DNA of 64,000 nucleotides from Chionoecetes opilio (taxonomy: Eukaryota > Arthropoda > Malacostraca > Decapoda > Majidae), in NCBI GenBank assembly GCA_016584305.1, contig JACEEZ010013506.1:92501-156500 (forward strand), in the 5' to 3' direction. The number at the start of each line of letters is the position of its first letter. Position 1 is the first letter of the stretch. The position numbers were made by a program, and so were the translations under genes. Below the pieces are notes generated by a model. The model searched no databases and was not told the DNA's origin. It saw only the letters and a program-made list of their open reading frames with translations. Positions 44,102 to 55,550 of this stretch are shown here, piece after piece.

Positions 44102-45253
44102 AGCATATCAATAGACTTGGTATAACATTATTGATCACAGTAATCTACTCTCTCTCCCTCTTTTATCTATCTATCTATCTTTCTCTCTCTCCACACCCAC
44201 ACACATGCATACTGATATCTATTTTTTCTATCTCATTTCTCACATCATTCACACAGCCATCCTCTCTATCCGTCAATATAATGCTTCTCATTTCAGAATT
44301 TTTTCACAGTGTACATCCATCTCACACTGAAAGCTATTTATACCTGCGCGTCCATTTAAATCCCCCCACCCGGCCATTAATCAGTGTATTGACGTGTGTA
44401 TTATTGCATTTCTTTCACGTCTTTTGAATGTGACGTATTGGGAAGGATTTTTCTCATATTCGTTATGTGACTGTATGATAAAACATAATTTGTAGTTCTT
44501 TAGTTTATCCTTTCTTGTTGTTGTTGTTGTTGTTCCTTTTCTTCTTCTTTTCTTAGTTTTTATCACATTATCATAATTATTATTATCATCATTTTGTTGT
44601 TGTTGTTGTTGTTGCTGCTGTTTTCTCTTTGTTTTCTTGCTATTATTACTGTGATTATTAATTTTTTACTATTATAATTTTATCATCATTTTCACAATCT
44701 TTGTTATATACTGTATTGTTATAATTATATATTATATTTTTATATAGCGGAGTTTTTGTTCTCTTTTTCTGTCCTTGCCTCAATCACTTTAAATTATTTT
44801 CATGAAAGGTGGGAAATAGGTGTAAGGGAGGAAAAAAAGATAATGATAATACTATTATCATCATTACGATTATTATTATCATTGTTATCTTTATGTTAAT
44901 AGACACTGGATTGATTGACACTTCAAAAATACATTGACTTTGACTGCCTGGACTTTAGCTTTTATTCCTTTATTCACTCATTTCATTTTTTCTTTTTTCT
45001 TTCGCTTCTTCCTCCTCCTTATTATTATTATGATTATTATCATCATTACTACATTACCACTGTAGTACCATATTAATTATCATTGTAATCATTGTTATTA
45101 TCATTATTATAATTATGATTATTACAATTATCATGACAAGAGGACAACCCTTTGTTTGGGTGAAGGTCGCCCTCCACTGCCATCCCCTTTTGAGCATCCA
45201 GCTCGCCGCGGCTCCTTACACTTCTTTCCTCACAATATATAATTATCAGCGAA

Positions 45254-46881
45254 ATGAAAAACTTTGTCACTATGAGATTGGTGCACGTGGTGGTAATGTT
45301 GGTGATGGGGGTGGGGATCGCCCTCGTGTTGAGGGGCTTGGTGCTGGAGGGCGACAAGCTGCGCCAGGCGATGAGGGCGTGGCGGGACGCGGGGCCCCAC
45401 ACCACCCTGCTGGGGAAGGTGCGCGAGCGCCTGGTCGCCGCCTCGTGGCTGGCCTCCCCGAGGGACCCCATTGGGGAGTGTGGTTTCCCTGCCGGCGATA
45501 GCTGGCGGGAAGTGCTGCCCCTGGTGCTGGGCAGCAAGGAACGGCTGGCCTGCCTGGAGAGGCAGGTCCAGCGGGCAGAACAAGAGCACAACATGTTTGT
45601 GCTGTGGTTTGTGGTGGTCGTGTGTGTTGTGGTGGTGGTTGTGTCTGTAGCCCTGGTGGCGGGGTTCACCTGGGTCCGGCACACCCTGCCATGGCCCAGC
45701 CGCCGGCAAGATGTGAGTAACGCATTAATACTGAAGGAACAAGACGGTCGCTTGTGTTTCAGTGAGGCACAGCACTGTGTGCTGACGCCCCTTTTGCCAC
45801 TGCAGCGACGCGTCTTCGTTGTGGTGTTTCAGGATGTTACCTGTGACGGCCTGATGATGCAGCAAGACTCATACGTCCGCTTCGACGGCCACGAGACACG
45901 CAAGGCATTGGCCTTGCCCGCACAAAGCGAGGCAATGCCAACTGAGTCCTCACAGAAAATTCAACAGAACACTGACGGACAGGAGGACGAAGAAGCCAAT
46001 CAACAGGTGCGGCGAAGCCTCATCGTGCCTCGGAAATACGAAACCTCGTGCCTCGAAATATAGGAACCAGACGGTCGCTTGTGTTTCAGCGAGGTACAGC
46101 ACTGTGTGGTAGCGCTCCTTTTCCCACTGCAGCGACGCGTCTTCGTTGTGGTGTTTCAGGATGTTACCTGTGACGGCCAGATGATGCAGCAAGACTCATA
46201 CGTCCGCTTCGACGGCCACGAGACACGCAAGGCATTGGCCTTGCCCGCACAAAGCGAGGCAATGCCAACTGAGTCCTCACAGAAAATTCAACAGAACACT
46301 GACGGACAGGAGGACGAAGAAGCCAATCAACAGGTGCGGCGAAGCCTCATCGTGCCTCGGAAATACGAAACCTCGTGCCTCGAAATATAGGAACCAGACG
46401 GTCGCTTGTGCTTCAGCGAGGTACAGCACTGTGTGGTAGCGCTCCTTTTCCCACTGCAGCGACGCGTCTTCGTTGTGGTGTTTCAGGATGTTACCTGTGA
46501 CGGCCAGATGATGCAGCAAGACTCATACGTCCGCTTCGACGGCCACGATACACGCAAGGCATTGGCTATGGCCGCACCAAGCGAGGCAGTGCCGGCTGAG
46601 TCCTCACAGACGATTCAACAGAACACTGACAAACAGGAGGACGAGAGGCCAATCAACAGGTGCGGCGAAGCCTCATCGTGCCTCGAAAATACGTGGAGCG
46701 ATTGGCGGGGCCTGAGGAGTGGCTCCACTACCTGGCAGGCCGCTACTCCGTCCAGGTCATGCAGGACCCTGAACGCCGCAGGCTGCATATCAAGGGCTGC
46801 AAGACAAGCGCAGAGGAGTGTCATGCCGCCGTGAAGGAAATGTTTGCCGCGTGGCGGACACTTGAGTCCGTCGTGGAGTGA
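45254..46881 (+). pseudogene. KH-like membrane protein gene, copy C (broken final exon)
   Basis: Best copy of exon 1: 45254-45712, 153 codons, no breaks. It encodes a hydrophobic N-terminus (VVVMLVMGVGIALVLRGLVL), a polar middle with an amphipathic stretch (ACLERQVQRAEQEHN), and a strong Val-rich membrane segment before TWVRHTLPWPSRRQD and the donor GAT/GTGAGT. The 93-bp intron to the first module is in frame and lacks stops, so it can also be read through to CLEI-stop at 46063. The final exon (46460-46881) has lost one G near 46645 relative to A and B, so the KH-like domain is out of frame. With a correct final exon the family would give about 293 residues (two hydrophobic segments, then KH-like at about 221-285). 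Function unknown. Confidence 0.6.
45736..46670 (+). repeat. 327-bp exon module triplicated, copy C
   Basis: Modules start near 45738, 46065 and 46392. The first two both end in CLEI-stop, and modules 2 and 3 share the GAGGTACAGCACTGTGTGGT variant. In A and B the second module ends YGT-stop, so the modules of C have been partly homogenised among themselves. Confidence 0.85.
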
Positions 46882-47049
46882 TCGCCTCCACAACATATTT
46901 CAAGTATGTCTTATTATCCACATTATCCTATTATCTTATATCCATATTATCATATTATAATTATCATTATTTTCATTATTATTTTTACAGTTATTTGTAC
47001 ATTAATATAAATTATGCATTAATATCCGTGTTCAGGCTATTTTATGAAT

Positions 47050-47129
<80 letters not shown>

Positions 47130-47189
47130 GGATTTAAGATTTAAGATTAAGATTTAAGATTTTAAGATTCAGCCAAACAGTTATACATA
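46882..47189. repeat. 3' flank of copy C, GA tract and GATTTAA repeat
   Basis: ATTATC-rich flank to 47040, GA tract at 47052-47125, then about five imperfect GATTTAA units to about 47168. No gene. Confidence 0.8.
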
Positions 47190-47217
47190 CTTCAACTTAC
47201 CAAAAACTCTTTCATTC

Positions 47218-48158
47218 ATAGTGTAACGCGAGAAAATGGGTTAAAACCTTTTGACTCATGATTGACGAAGAGTTTACGTTGAGTGGGGGGGGTAAAGTAA
47301 TATATAAATGTAGAGTAATTAAATGCTCGTCATTTTCCTTCACTCCTCAGTTCTTAATCACTAGATATAGTTTCCGACAATACTTTTGTGCCCGCGATCG
47401 CTGGTGACGTCAGGCGGGAAAGGCGAGCAGGGAGGAAGGTAGCCATATTAGCTCTCTCTCACGAAGTCTCCAGGTGATAGCACGTGTGGGGAGTTGTGCC
47501 TTACAACCCTTTTAAAGGTATGTGTGGGGAGGTGTATTGGTGGGGATGTAGAGGGGATTGATTATTTATCTGTTATAGCTTGAATATTCATTGCTATACG
47601 TTGTTTATAGGGTTTTGGAGCGGGGTGAGCTGATGGTGTGAGCAGCTGGTGTGAGCTGATGGTGTGAGCAGCTGGTGTGAGCTGATAGTGTGAGCTGATG
47701 GTGTGAGCTGGCGGTGTGAGCGTGAGCTGAGTGGATGACCATGGACACACCAGTGGATACAGCTAAGGCCATGTTTCATAGCGGGAGTGTGTGTGTATAG
47801 GTAGTGTACACAGTGATTCAGTGTGACTGGAAGTTACACAGTGACAGTGGGGTGAAGGAGTTCTTGGGTTTTGGTTAAACACGAGCTGAGAGTCGCGTCG
47901 TGTCGATGTTCACATTGTGTAGTTATTTATTTGTTGTAAAACCTTAGGTTAAGTAGGGAAGTGAATACTGGCCCATCAGTATGTGATAATATACTGAAAT
48001 CCTGTTAACGAGTTGTTTATTCAGTCCCAGTAATACTCACATATCCTCTTAATCATTTATTTTTTTCCCCACTTAATGTGGGTAGTGGCAGTGTAATAGC
48101 CAGGATTGTGGAGCCCTTCGAGTTAACATCAAAGCTATAAAGGGGGGCGCTACAATAG
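47218..48158. mobile_element. solo LTR (933 bp) inserted in the LINE copy
   Basis: The body 47222-48154 begins TGTAACGC and ends GCGCTACA, nearly perfect 8-bp inverted ends with TG...CA. ATAG at 47218-47221 and 48155-48158 duplicates 4 bp of the LINE; copy 1 shows the uninterrupted CATTCATAGAAAATGTC. There is no coding sequence. The features fit a solo LTR of a gypsy-type element. A GTGAGCTGATGGTGTGAGCA minisatellite lies at 47625-47725 inside it. Confidence 0.75.
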
Positions 48159-48506
48159 AAAATGTCAAAATCTTTCTGAATCAAATTCCTCTCGTGACTT
48201 CTGGCATCTAGCAAATAACATCTCTAACAATTTTTCTTCTTCATCTTTCCCTCCTATGCTTCACCCAGATGGCTCCACAGCTGTCTCATCTATTTCTAAA
48301 GCTGAACTCTTCGCTCAAACCTTTGCTAAAAATTTCACTCTGGTTGATGAAGGGCTTGTTCCTCCTTCTCCTCCACCCTATGACTATATTATGCCTGTCA
48401 TTAAGATCCTTCGTAATGATGCATTCTTTGCCCTTTCCGGCCTAGATCCTCGGAAGGCTTACGGTTCTGACGAGTCCCTCCTATTGTTCTCAAAAACTGT
48501 GCTTCT

Positions 48507-49247
48507 GTGCTTGCACCCTGCCTGGTCAAACTTTTCAGTCTTTGTTTATCTACTTCCACCTTTCCTTCTTGCTGGAAGTTTGCTCACATCCAACCTGTTC
48601 CTAAGAAGGGTGACCGTTCTAATCCCTCAAACTACCGTCCTATAGGCTTTAGGCGGAAGGCTTTGACTTCCTGTCTTTCTAAAGTTTTTGAATCTATACT
48701 TAATAAGAAGATTCTTAAGCATTTATCTGCCCACAATCTTCTATCTGATCGTCAGTACGATTTCCGTAAAGGGCGATCTACTGGCGATCTTCTAGCTTTC
48801 CTAACTGAATTTTGGTCATCCTCCTTTAGGGGTTTCGGTGAAGCTTTTGCTGTTGCCCTTGACATATCAAAAGCTTTTGATAGAGTCTGGCACAAATCTT
48901 TAATTTCCAAACTACCCTCATTCGGTTTCTATCATTCTCTCTGTAACTTCATCTTAAGTTTCCTTTCAAACCGTTCTATTGCAGCTACTGTAGACGGACA
49001 TTGTTCTTCTCCTAAATCTATCAATAGTGGTGTTCCCCAGGGTTCTGTCCTATCACCCACTCTCTTTCTATTATTCATTAATGATCTTCGAAGTCTAAAT
49101 CAAAGCCCTATCCACTCCTACGCTGATGATTCTACCCTGCATTTTTCAACGTCGTTTATTAGACGTCCAACTCAACAGGAGCTAAGTGATTCACGGAGAG
49201 ATGCCACCGAGCGCCTAACTTCTGATCTTTCTATAATTTCTGATTAG
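48507..49247 (+). pseudogene. non-LTR reverse transcriptase core, copy 2
   Basis: 246 codons containing PVPKKGDRSNPSNYRPI, an extra GFRRKALT insertion relative to copy 1, FRKGRSTGDLL, VALDISKAFDRVWH, SGVPQGSVLSPTLFLLFIND and SYADDSTLHF. It ends at an in-frame TAG in SDWGK (TGG to TAG). Downstream RT and tail sequence continue to 49957 in shifting frames. Confidence 0.85.
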
Positions 49248-50199
49248 GGCAAAGCAAACCTTGTTTTGTTCAATGCCTCAAAAACCCAATTTCTTCACCT
49301 ATCTACTCGACAAAACCTACCAGATAACTATCCCCTCTTCTTCAATGACACTCAAATGTCTCCTTCTTCTACAATGAACATTCTAGGACTATCCTTTACT
49401 AAAAATCTGAACTGGAAATCTCACATCTCATCTCTTGCTAAAAACAGCTTCAAAGAAGTTAGGTGTCCTGTGGCGTCTGCGTCCTTTTTTTTCTCCCTCC
49501 CAATTGCTTGCTCTGTACAGGGGCCTTATCCGCCCATCTATGGAGTATGTCTCACATGTTTGGGGAGGATCCACTCATACAGCTCTCCTAAACAGTGTTG
49601 AGTCAAAAGCTTTTCGTCTCATCAACTCCTCTCCTCTGACTGACTGTCTTCAATCTTTAAATCACCTGCCGCAATGTTGTTTCTCTTGCTCTCTTCTACC
49701 GTTATTTTCATGCTCACTGCTCTTCTGAACTTGCTAACTGCATGCCTCCACCCCTCCCGCGGCCTCGCTGCACAAGACTTTCTACTCATTCTCATCCCTA
49801 TTCTGTCCGTGTTCCTAATGCAAGAGTTAATCAGTATCTATACTCTTTCATCCCTTTCACTGGTAAACTCAGGAACTCTCTTCCTGTTTCTATTTTTCCA
49901 CTTTCCTATGACTTAAATCTTTTCAAAAGAAGAGTAACAAGACACCTCCCGAACTAAATTGGCTCACCCCTCTTTTTTATATTATTCTCTTACCTTCTTC
50001 TTTATAGGGACTGGCAGCTGGGCGGGCTTTGTGTTACCCATTTTTTTTGTGCCCTTGGCCAGTCCTTTGTGATGTAAAAAAAAAAAAAAACATGTAATAA
50101 AACATAATACATAATTATATAATATTGGCTGAGTCTGTTGAGAGTAAACTCTCTTAAAAGGCTCCTATATATACACACTTGAGGATATTTAATTAATTA

Positions 50200-50790
50200 A
50201 ACACATACAAATACGAGAAAATACACATTCATACATACACATACGAGCAAATACGCACACATACACATATGAGTAAATACGCACCCATTCACATACACAT
50301 ATGAGCAAATACGCACACATACACATACACATATGAGCAAATACGCACACATACACATACACATATGAGCAAATACGCACACATACACATACACATATGA
50401 GCAAATACGCACACATACACATACACATATGAGCAAATACGCACACATACACATATGAGCAAATACGCATACATACACATACACATATGAGCAAATACGC
50501 ATACATACACATACACATATGAGCAAATACGCACACATACACATATGAGCAAATACGCATACATACACATACACATATGAGCAAATACGCATACATACAC
50601 ATACACATATGAGCAAATACGCACACATACACATACAAGCAAATACGCATACATACACATACGAGTAAATACGCACACATACATACACATGCTCATACGA
50701 GCAAATACGCATACATACACATACACATACGAGTAAATACGCACACATACATACACATGCTCATACGAGCAAATAAAAATATGCATACAT
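50200..50790. repeat. 32/26-bp minisatellite
   Basis: Unit ACACATATGAGCAAATACGC plus CACACATACAC. Most spacings are 32 bp, some 26 bp (missing one ACATAC). The Tyr/Cys/Val-rich minus-strand frames are repeat artefacts. Confidence 0.9.
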
Positions 50791-51141
50791 ACATATCAGT
50801 GTTGTAGTCAAGACCAGACCCTCCGAGACCAAGACCAGACCCTTCGAGACCAAGACCAAGACCAAGACCAGACCTTCCGAGACCAAGACCAGCCCTTCGA
50901 GACCAAGACCAAGACCCTCCGAGACCAAGACCAAGACCAGACCCTCCGAAACAGACCAAGACCAAGAACAGGCATAGAAACATATTTTTTTATAAGTATG
51001 ACTATTATCTGAATGTTTTTGGTCTGTACTGCGTAAATACTAAATGCTATTGTCCTAAGTTGTTCGGATGGGATCGCCACAAGTGCTTGATAAAAGCCGA
51101 AGTCGTGCTAGCCTTGTCCGTGTGGCTTTGCTTGCAGAAAG

Positions 51142-51391
51142 TGTGTGATAGTTAGTTAGCAGGTGCAGCCTGGCAACCTTGCGCCGGCAGCACGCCACCT
51201 GGCAACCCCTAGTGGTAGTCACTGGGCACTGGGCTGCTGGGCTTTCACACCCGCCTTGAGGCTTGTACAGGCGTTCCCTATTGTTGTTCTCACTGTAATT
51301 TGTACTGCTACCACTAGAAGAGAACCTACTTAAAGTAACTTGTGTTTCTGTGATTCCCCTGGACTTAGACTGATCACATACACAACGAACA
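51142..51391 (+). repeat. 5' LTR of the gypsy element
   Basis: 250 bp, TGTGTGATAGTTAG to CACAACGAACA. Differs from the 3' LTR by a few substitutions and by about 14 bp of extra sequence around 51225-51290. Confidence 0.93.
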
Positions 51392-52069
51392 TGGCGCAGT
51401 GAGTCACTAGTGAAACAGTGACGGACAGTTTTTATGGGAAACAAAACGCCGACAGCCATTGTGTGTGCCTCAGCTTCGCGCCACACCTCGTTCGCACCAC
51501 TGGAATTTCTGCTTCCCTGTGGATTCACGGTGCTAGGAGCTACAGTGCTACTCGTGTGTGTACAGTGTCGTGTGTGTGCAGTGTCGTGTGTTACGCTTTC
51601 GTGCAGTACAGAGTGGCTACGTTTTGAGTTGGTCATTCCCCCCCTGTCGGCCTCCCGGTCTTACGGAGCGCCGAGCGACTGACCCTCTCCTCTCAGTAGC
51701 CACCGGCACATTGTCGGTCCTGAAACGCACAACGACCCAGCTGCCGCCGCCACTCCCCATTGCCACCCGTATATAACCACACTGACACACACGCACAAGT
51801 TCTGGACATTCGTGACTCGTGTCGCTGTATTTTTCATTTACATCCGATTCGAGCTGTTGAAGCGTTGGATTAGTACTTAGAAAATACTGTGTACACCTAT
51901 TCATCATGACCGGAACGAGGAAGAAAACGAAGCAGACCCAAATGTCACCGCCCCGTACCCCCGTGCCAGACGAGAGTGACGCAGTGTCACTCTGGCTTTC
52001 ACCCGCTGGTGCGGCTGTCACTTCAATCCCGCCTGCCTCACGTCAGGAACGTTCCCCCACCGCTCCACC
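51392..52069 (+). other. gypsy leader and possible gag start
   Basis: Leader after the primer-binding site. An ATG at 51906 (MTGTRKKTKQTQMSPPRTPV) may be the original gag start, but it is not in frame with the clear gag at 52070, implying a frameshift if so. Confidence 0.45.
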
Positions 52070-53517
52070 ATGGACCTTTCTGATCTCATGCAGTGGATGG
52101 AAGCGCAACGACGTGAAGCTGAGAGACAACGGCGAGAGGCAGACACACGGCGACGTGAGGAGGAGTCGAATAGTTTTCAGACGCTCATCACGACCCTGTT
52201 ACCACATGCTGCCTCATCCATGGCGTCTTCCACACCGGTGACGCCGCCCACTCAAGGAGCCACGGCCCCAACACATAACAGCCGCGCTCCCACACCCGCT
52301 CCACCCAAGGCTTCTGTTCAAACACCCCCAGTACTCCACCCAGGTGTCTCTTACCAGACCTTCAGAGAATGGAGGCGGAGATGGACAGATTACGCCACGA
52401 TGGTGGATCTCCCGAGCTTGTCACAGGAGAAACAGCTCATACAGCTACGTATGTGCTTGTCCCTCGAAACGCAGCGAGTACTGGAGCACACACTACAAGT
52501 GCCCCCAGACTCCACGTCTCCTGTATAAGACGTACTTAATGTCCTGCAGGAGCACGGCAAGGCCCAGAGGAACGAGGCACTTCATAGACGGGAACTCTTC
52601 AGCTCAAGACAGATGGAAGGCGAATCGTTCGCTGCCTTCTATGTTCGCCTGAAGCGGGCATCTGAAGAAGTTGACATCTGTAAGGGCAATCACAAGGAGT
52701 GCGAGGAAATCCAGCTCAAGCAGGTGATCTTGATGGGCGTTCGAGACGAAGAACTTATCCAACGCCTCATCTCCCTTGACGCCTCATGCACTCTGCAGGA
52801 TGTAGTGACGGAATGTCGGGCCTATGAGGCCGCCCGAAACACCACGTCAGCCCTGTGAGCCGCCCCCCCTACTGCTGTGAGGTCCATGTCGCAGTACAAG
52901 AAGGTGAAGACGGCAGCTCATAAGGCGAAGACTGGTTCCCGTGCCGTTACACCTCCGCCCAGCACACCGTGCAACAGCTGCGGAAGGCAGCACGCTTCGC
53001 ACTCATGCCCAGCTGCCGAATCAGTGTGCAGCTGCTGTGGACGTACGGAACATTGGACACACACTGTACGGTGCCCTGATAAAAGCACCCAGTGCCGTTT
53101 GTGCGGCAGCATCGGTCACTATGACAAGTGTTGCTCCCCCATGAAACCCAAGGGTCAGCAACGACGACGCAAACAACGCCACGGCACCAGTGTTTTTCGT
53201 CCCTACTCCCCTGGCAGTCAGCCGCAAGACCCTCAACAGCGTCCGAGCCACGTCAGACGCGTGGGCTCGACTCCCCGGTCCAGTACCAAGCGTCTTCAGC
53301 CCATCAGCGTCACCGTCACCCACGGCAATGTGTCAGCACGTCTGCAGATGCTCCCCGACACTGGCGCGGACGTTACCGTTATTGGCCTAGAACACCTACG
53401 CCACCTGGGTCTTTCCAAGCATGACCTCGAACCGCCGCCCAAGGCCGAGCGGTTCACAGCTGACGGTTCGGAGATGGCTCCCGCCATGGGTTCATTCCAG
53501 GCCACCATCACTTTCAG
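52070..53517 (+). pseudogene. gypsy gag-protease with two in-frame stops
   Basis: One frame from 52070 to 53517 interrupted by TAA at about 52526 and TGA at about 52856. Gag part: MDLSDLMQWMEAQRREAERQ (charged helix), a Pro/Thr-rich linker, FREWRRRWTDYATMVDLPSL and RDEELIQRLISLDASCTLQD (capsid-like). Nucleocapsid with three Cys/His clusters: CNSCGRQHASHSC, CSCCGRTEHW, CRLCGSIGHYDKCC. Then an aspartic protease with LPDTGADVTVIG. Multiple knuckles fit the mag lineage. The frame is truncated at 53517 by an RTE insertion. Confidence 0.88.
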
Positions 53518-54994
53518 ATGTTCAGGTGAGGCCATGATCCACGGGTTGCATGCTGTCCTGACTGCCGTGTGGCAATCAGGTACCATTCCTCCTGACTAGA
53601 AAAGGGGGCTGGTCGTCCCTATCTGGAAAGGGAGAGGGGACCGTCAGGACTGCAACAATTACCGCGGTATTACACTGCTCAGCGTACCAGGCAAGGTGCT
53701 TGCCCATCTATTGCTGACACGGATTTGCAGCCATCTGGTGAAGCATCAGAGACCTCAGCAGTCTGGGTTCACGCCTGGTAAGTCAACAACGGACCGTATC
53801 CTAGCGCTTCGTGTCCTAGTGGAACGCCGACGTGAGTTTCGACAGGGGATGCTTGCAGCCTATGTTGATCTCAAAAAGGCGTTTGACTCAGTGCATCGTG
53901 AGTCACTCTGGGATCTTCTGCGACTTCGAGGGATTCCTGCAAGGACTATTGGTTTGATAACTGGTCTGTATTCTGGGACTGAGAGTGCTGTGAAGTGTGG
54001 GGCAGGTGTATCCGGCTTCTTTCCTGTGAATACAGGAGTGAGGCAAGGGTGCGTCCTTGCCCCATCACTTTTCAACGCTTGTATGGACTGGGTATTGGAC
54101 AAGGTTGTAGATCAAAGTGATTGTGGAGCATCCGTCGGCAACACCAAGATTACTGATCTTGTTTTTGCCGATGATGCAGTAATCTTTGCTGAGTCGCTGG
54201 AGGTCCTGGTGATGGCTCTAGAGGCGCTGCACGAGGAGGCAAAGCCTTTGGGACTTGAGGTCTCCTGGCTCAAGACCAAGGTCCAGGTATTTGGAGACTT
54301 ACTAGATGAAGCAGTACAGTCTGTTCATGCGTGTGGCGAGGACATTGAGATCTTGGAAAGTTTTACATACCTTGGTAGCGCAGTCCATAATGACGGCGGG
54401 TCACGTCAAGAAGTCTTACGGCGGATTGGCATAGCCCACGGTGTTATGGACTCGCTCAGCGGGAGTATTTGGCGTTGTCGGTACCTGTGCAGGAGGACAA
54501 AGATCCGGATCTTCAAATCGCTTGTGATCCCTGTCTTACTCTATGGTTGTGAGACATGGACACTAAATAGTGACTTGAAGAGACGAATCAATGCCTTTGG
54601 TAATAAGTGTCTTCGCAGAATCATGGGGTATCGCTGGGATGATTACGTGTCAAATCAGCGATTGCACCGTGAGACTGAATCGAGGCCTTTTACCTGCATA
54701 GTCCGTCAGCGCCAACTTCGGCTATATGGGCATGTGGCACGCTACCCTGAAACCGATCCTTCCCATCGGGTTGTATCTGTCAGAGACAATCCGGCGTGGA
54801 GGAGGCCAAGGGGGCGCCCACAAGGCTCGTGGCTGGGGCAAGTTGATGTTTCTTGTCGAGAGCTGCTTGGTATGGGAAAGGAGCATGCATGGGAACTCGC
54901 GCGTGGTGACCCTCGGGAGTGGCGTCGTAGGGTGGGCGAGGCGACGCGCCCCCCGGCGTATGCCCCCAATGATTGATTGATTGATCACTTTCAG
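53507..54994 (+). mobile_element. 5'-truncated RTE inside the gypsy element
   Basis: ATCACTTTCAG at 53507-53517 and 54984-54994 is an 11-bp target duplication. Across the joined sites gypsy reads ATITF-SNRSCSAW without a gap. RTE homology starts at GGTGAGGCC (53525), after 7 unexplained bases. The 3' end is CCCCCAATGATTGATTGATTG. It is more truncated than the copies in units B and C but of the same family. Confidence 0.92.
53696..54976 (+). CDS. RTE reverse transcriptase, C-terminal 426 codons
   Basis: Longest uninterrupted RTE frame in the window. It covers HQRPQQSGFTPGKSTTDRIL, AAYVDLKKAFDSVHRESLW (catalytic Asp), NTGVRQGCVLAPSLFNACMD, LVFADDAVIFAESLE (catalytic FADD), LGLEVSWLKTKVQVFG, FTYLGSAVHNDGGS, VLLYGCETWTLNSDL, and the RTE C-terminal region (GHVARYPETDPSHRVV, ELARGDPREWRRRVGEATRP). 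It ends in the APND-stop immediately before the TGATTGATTG tail. Upstream, a TAG replaces the Trp codon of PDWKRG (53597-53599). The endonuclease and RT N-terminus are missing, so it is a fragment with an intact catalytic core. Confidence 0.88.
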   Translation: MLAHLLLTRICSHLVKHQRPQQSGFTPGKSTTDRILALRVLVERRREFRQGMLAAYVDLKKAFDSVHRESLWDLLRLRGIPARTIGLITGLYSGTESAVKCGAGVSGFFPVNTGVRQGCVLAPSLFNACMDWVLDKVVDQSDCGASVGNTKITDLVFADDAVIFAESLEVLVMALEALHEEAKPLGLEVSWLKTKVQVFGDLLDEAVQSVHACGEDIEILESFTYLGSAVHNDGGSRQEVLRRIGIAHGVMDSLSGSIWRCRYLCRRTKIRIFKSLVIPVLLYGCETWTLNSDLKRRINAFGNKCLRRIMGYRWDDYVSNQRLHRETESRPFTCIVRQRQLRLYGHVARYPETDPSHRVVSVRDNPAWRRPRGRPQGSWLGQVDVSCRELLGMGKEHAWELARGDPREWRRRVGEATRPPAYAPND

Positions 54995-55550
54995 CAACAG
55001 ATCGTGCTCGGCGTGGATTGACGTGCACGATGGCGTACCAACTCCTCTGATCTCGTATGAACATCTGAAGGAGCTGTCAATCATCTCACAGGAGTTCCCT
55101 AAACCGATCCTTGAGGTGAGGCACGCCAGCAGGATACGCGACTCGAGCAGTGACGAGAGTGGCTACACGCCTGGTGCCACCCCTCAGCCCGGCCCTGGCC
55201 CCGCCGCTCCACCCGCCTCCGCGCCATCATCGTTCCCTCTTACCGGCAACACATCCCCTTCAGAGGCTCGTGGATACTTCCCGAAGGAATTTAGCGATGT
55301 CTTGGTGACGAAGGAGACGCTACGGGCCAGGCCACTCAAGCCGATGACAGGCCCATCCATGAGGATCCACTTGAAGGAAGACGCCATACCCTTCGCGATC
55401 CACACACCCCGTCTGATCCCCCTTGCTTACCGCGAGTCGGTGGAGCAAGAGTTGGAGTCTATGGTGGCCCAGGGTATCATTGTTCCTGCCGGCGACGATC
55501 CGTCCCCATGGTGCCATCCTCTCGTAGCCGTTGCTAAGCCCAATGGCGGA
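54984..55550 (+). pseudogene. gypsy protease end and RT start, truncated
   Basis: Continues the gypsy frame after the RTE: SNRSCSAWIDVHDGVPTPLI, then FSDVLVTKETLRARPLKPMT, AIHTPRLIPLAYRESVEQEL and IIVPAGDDPSPWCHPLVAVA with KPNGG. These are the first RT blocks (pre-palm). Immediately after PNGG, where the RT palm should follow, the sequence jumps into pre-integrase sequence. The YADD-type catalytic box and all RNase H are absent. Confidence 0.85.

Larger units (their letters stand above)
39967..47125 (+). repeat. tandem unit C, with RTE insertion
   Basis: Third copy of the unit. Without the RTE (40311-42542) it is about 4.93 kb. It ends in a GA tract at 47052-47125, after which no further tRNA-like head occurs, so the array stops here. 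Confidence 0.9.
47190..50095 (+). mobile_element. APE-type non-LTR retrotransposon, copy 2, split by a solo LTR
   Basis: Plus-strand copy of the element at 15.4-18.4 kb, 5'-truncated so that only ACTTCAACTTACCAAAAACT onward remains. It is interrupted at 47221 by a solo LTR and resumes at 48155 (ATAGAAAATGTCAAAATC). RT motifs survive (DISKAFDRVWH, SGVPQGSVLSPTLF, SYADDSTLHF), but frameshifts near 48470 and 49450 and a stop at 49245 break the frame. It ends in poly(A) at about 50078-50092. Confidence 0.88.

Noticed and set aside
50189..50786. Cys/Tyr/Val-rich frames of 160-180 codons
   Set aside because: Translated 32/26-bp minisatellite.
51906..52241. 111-codon frame as a separate gene
   Set aside because: Lies in the gypsy leader and overlaps gag in another frame; at most a frameshifted gag start.
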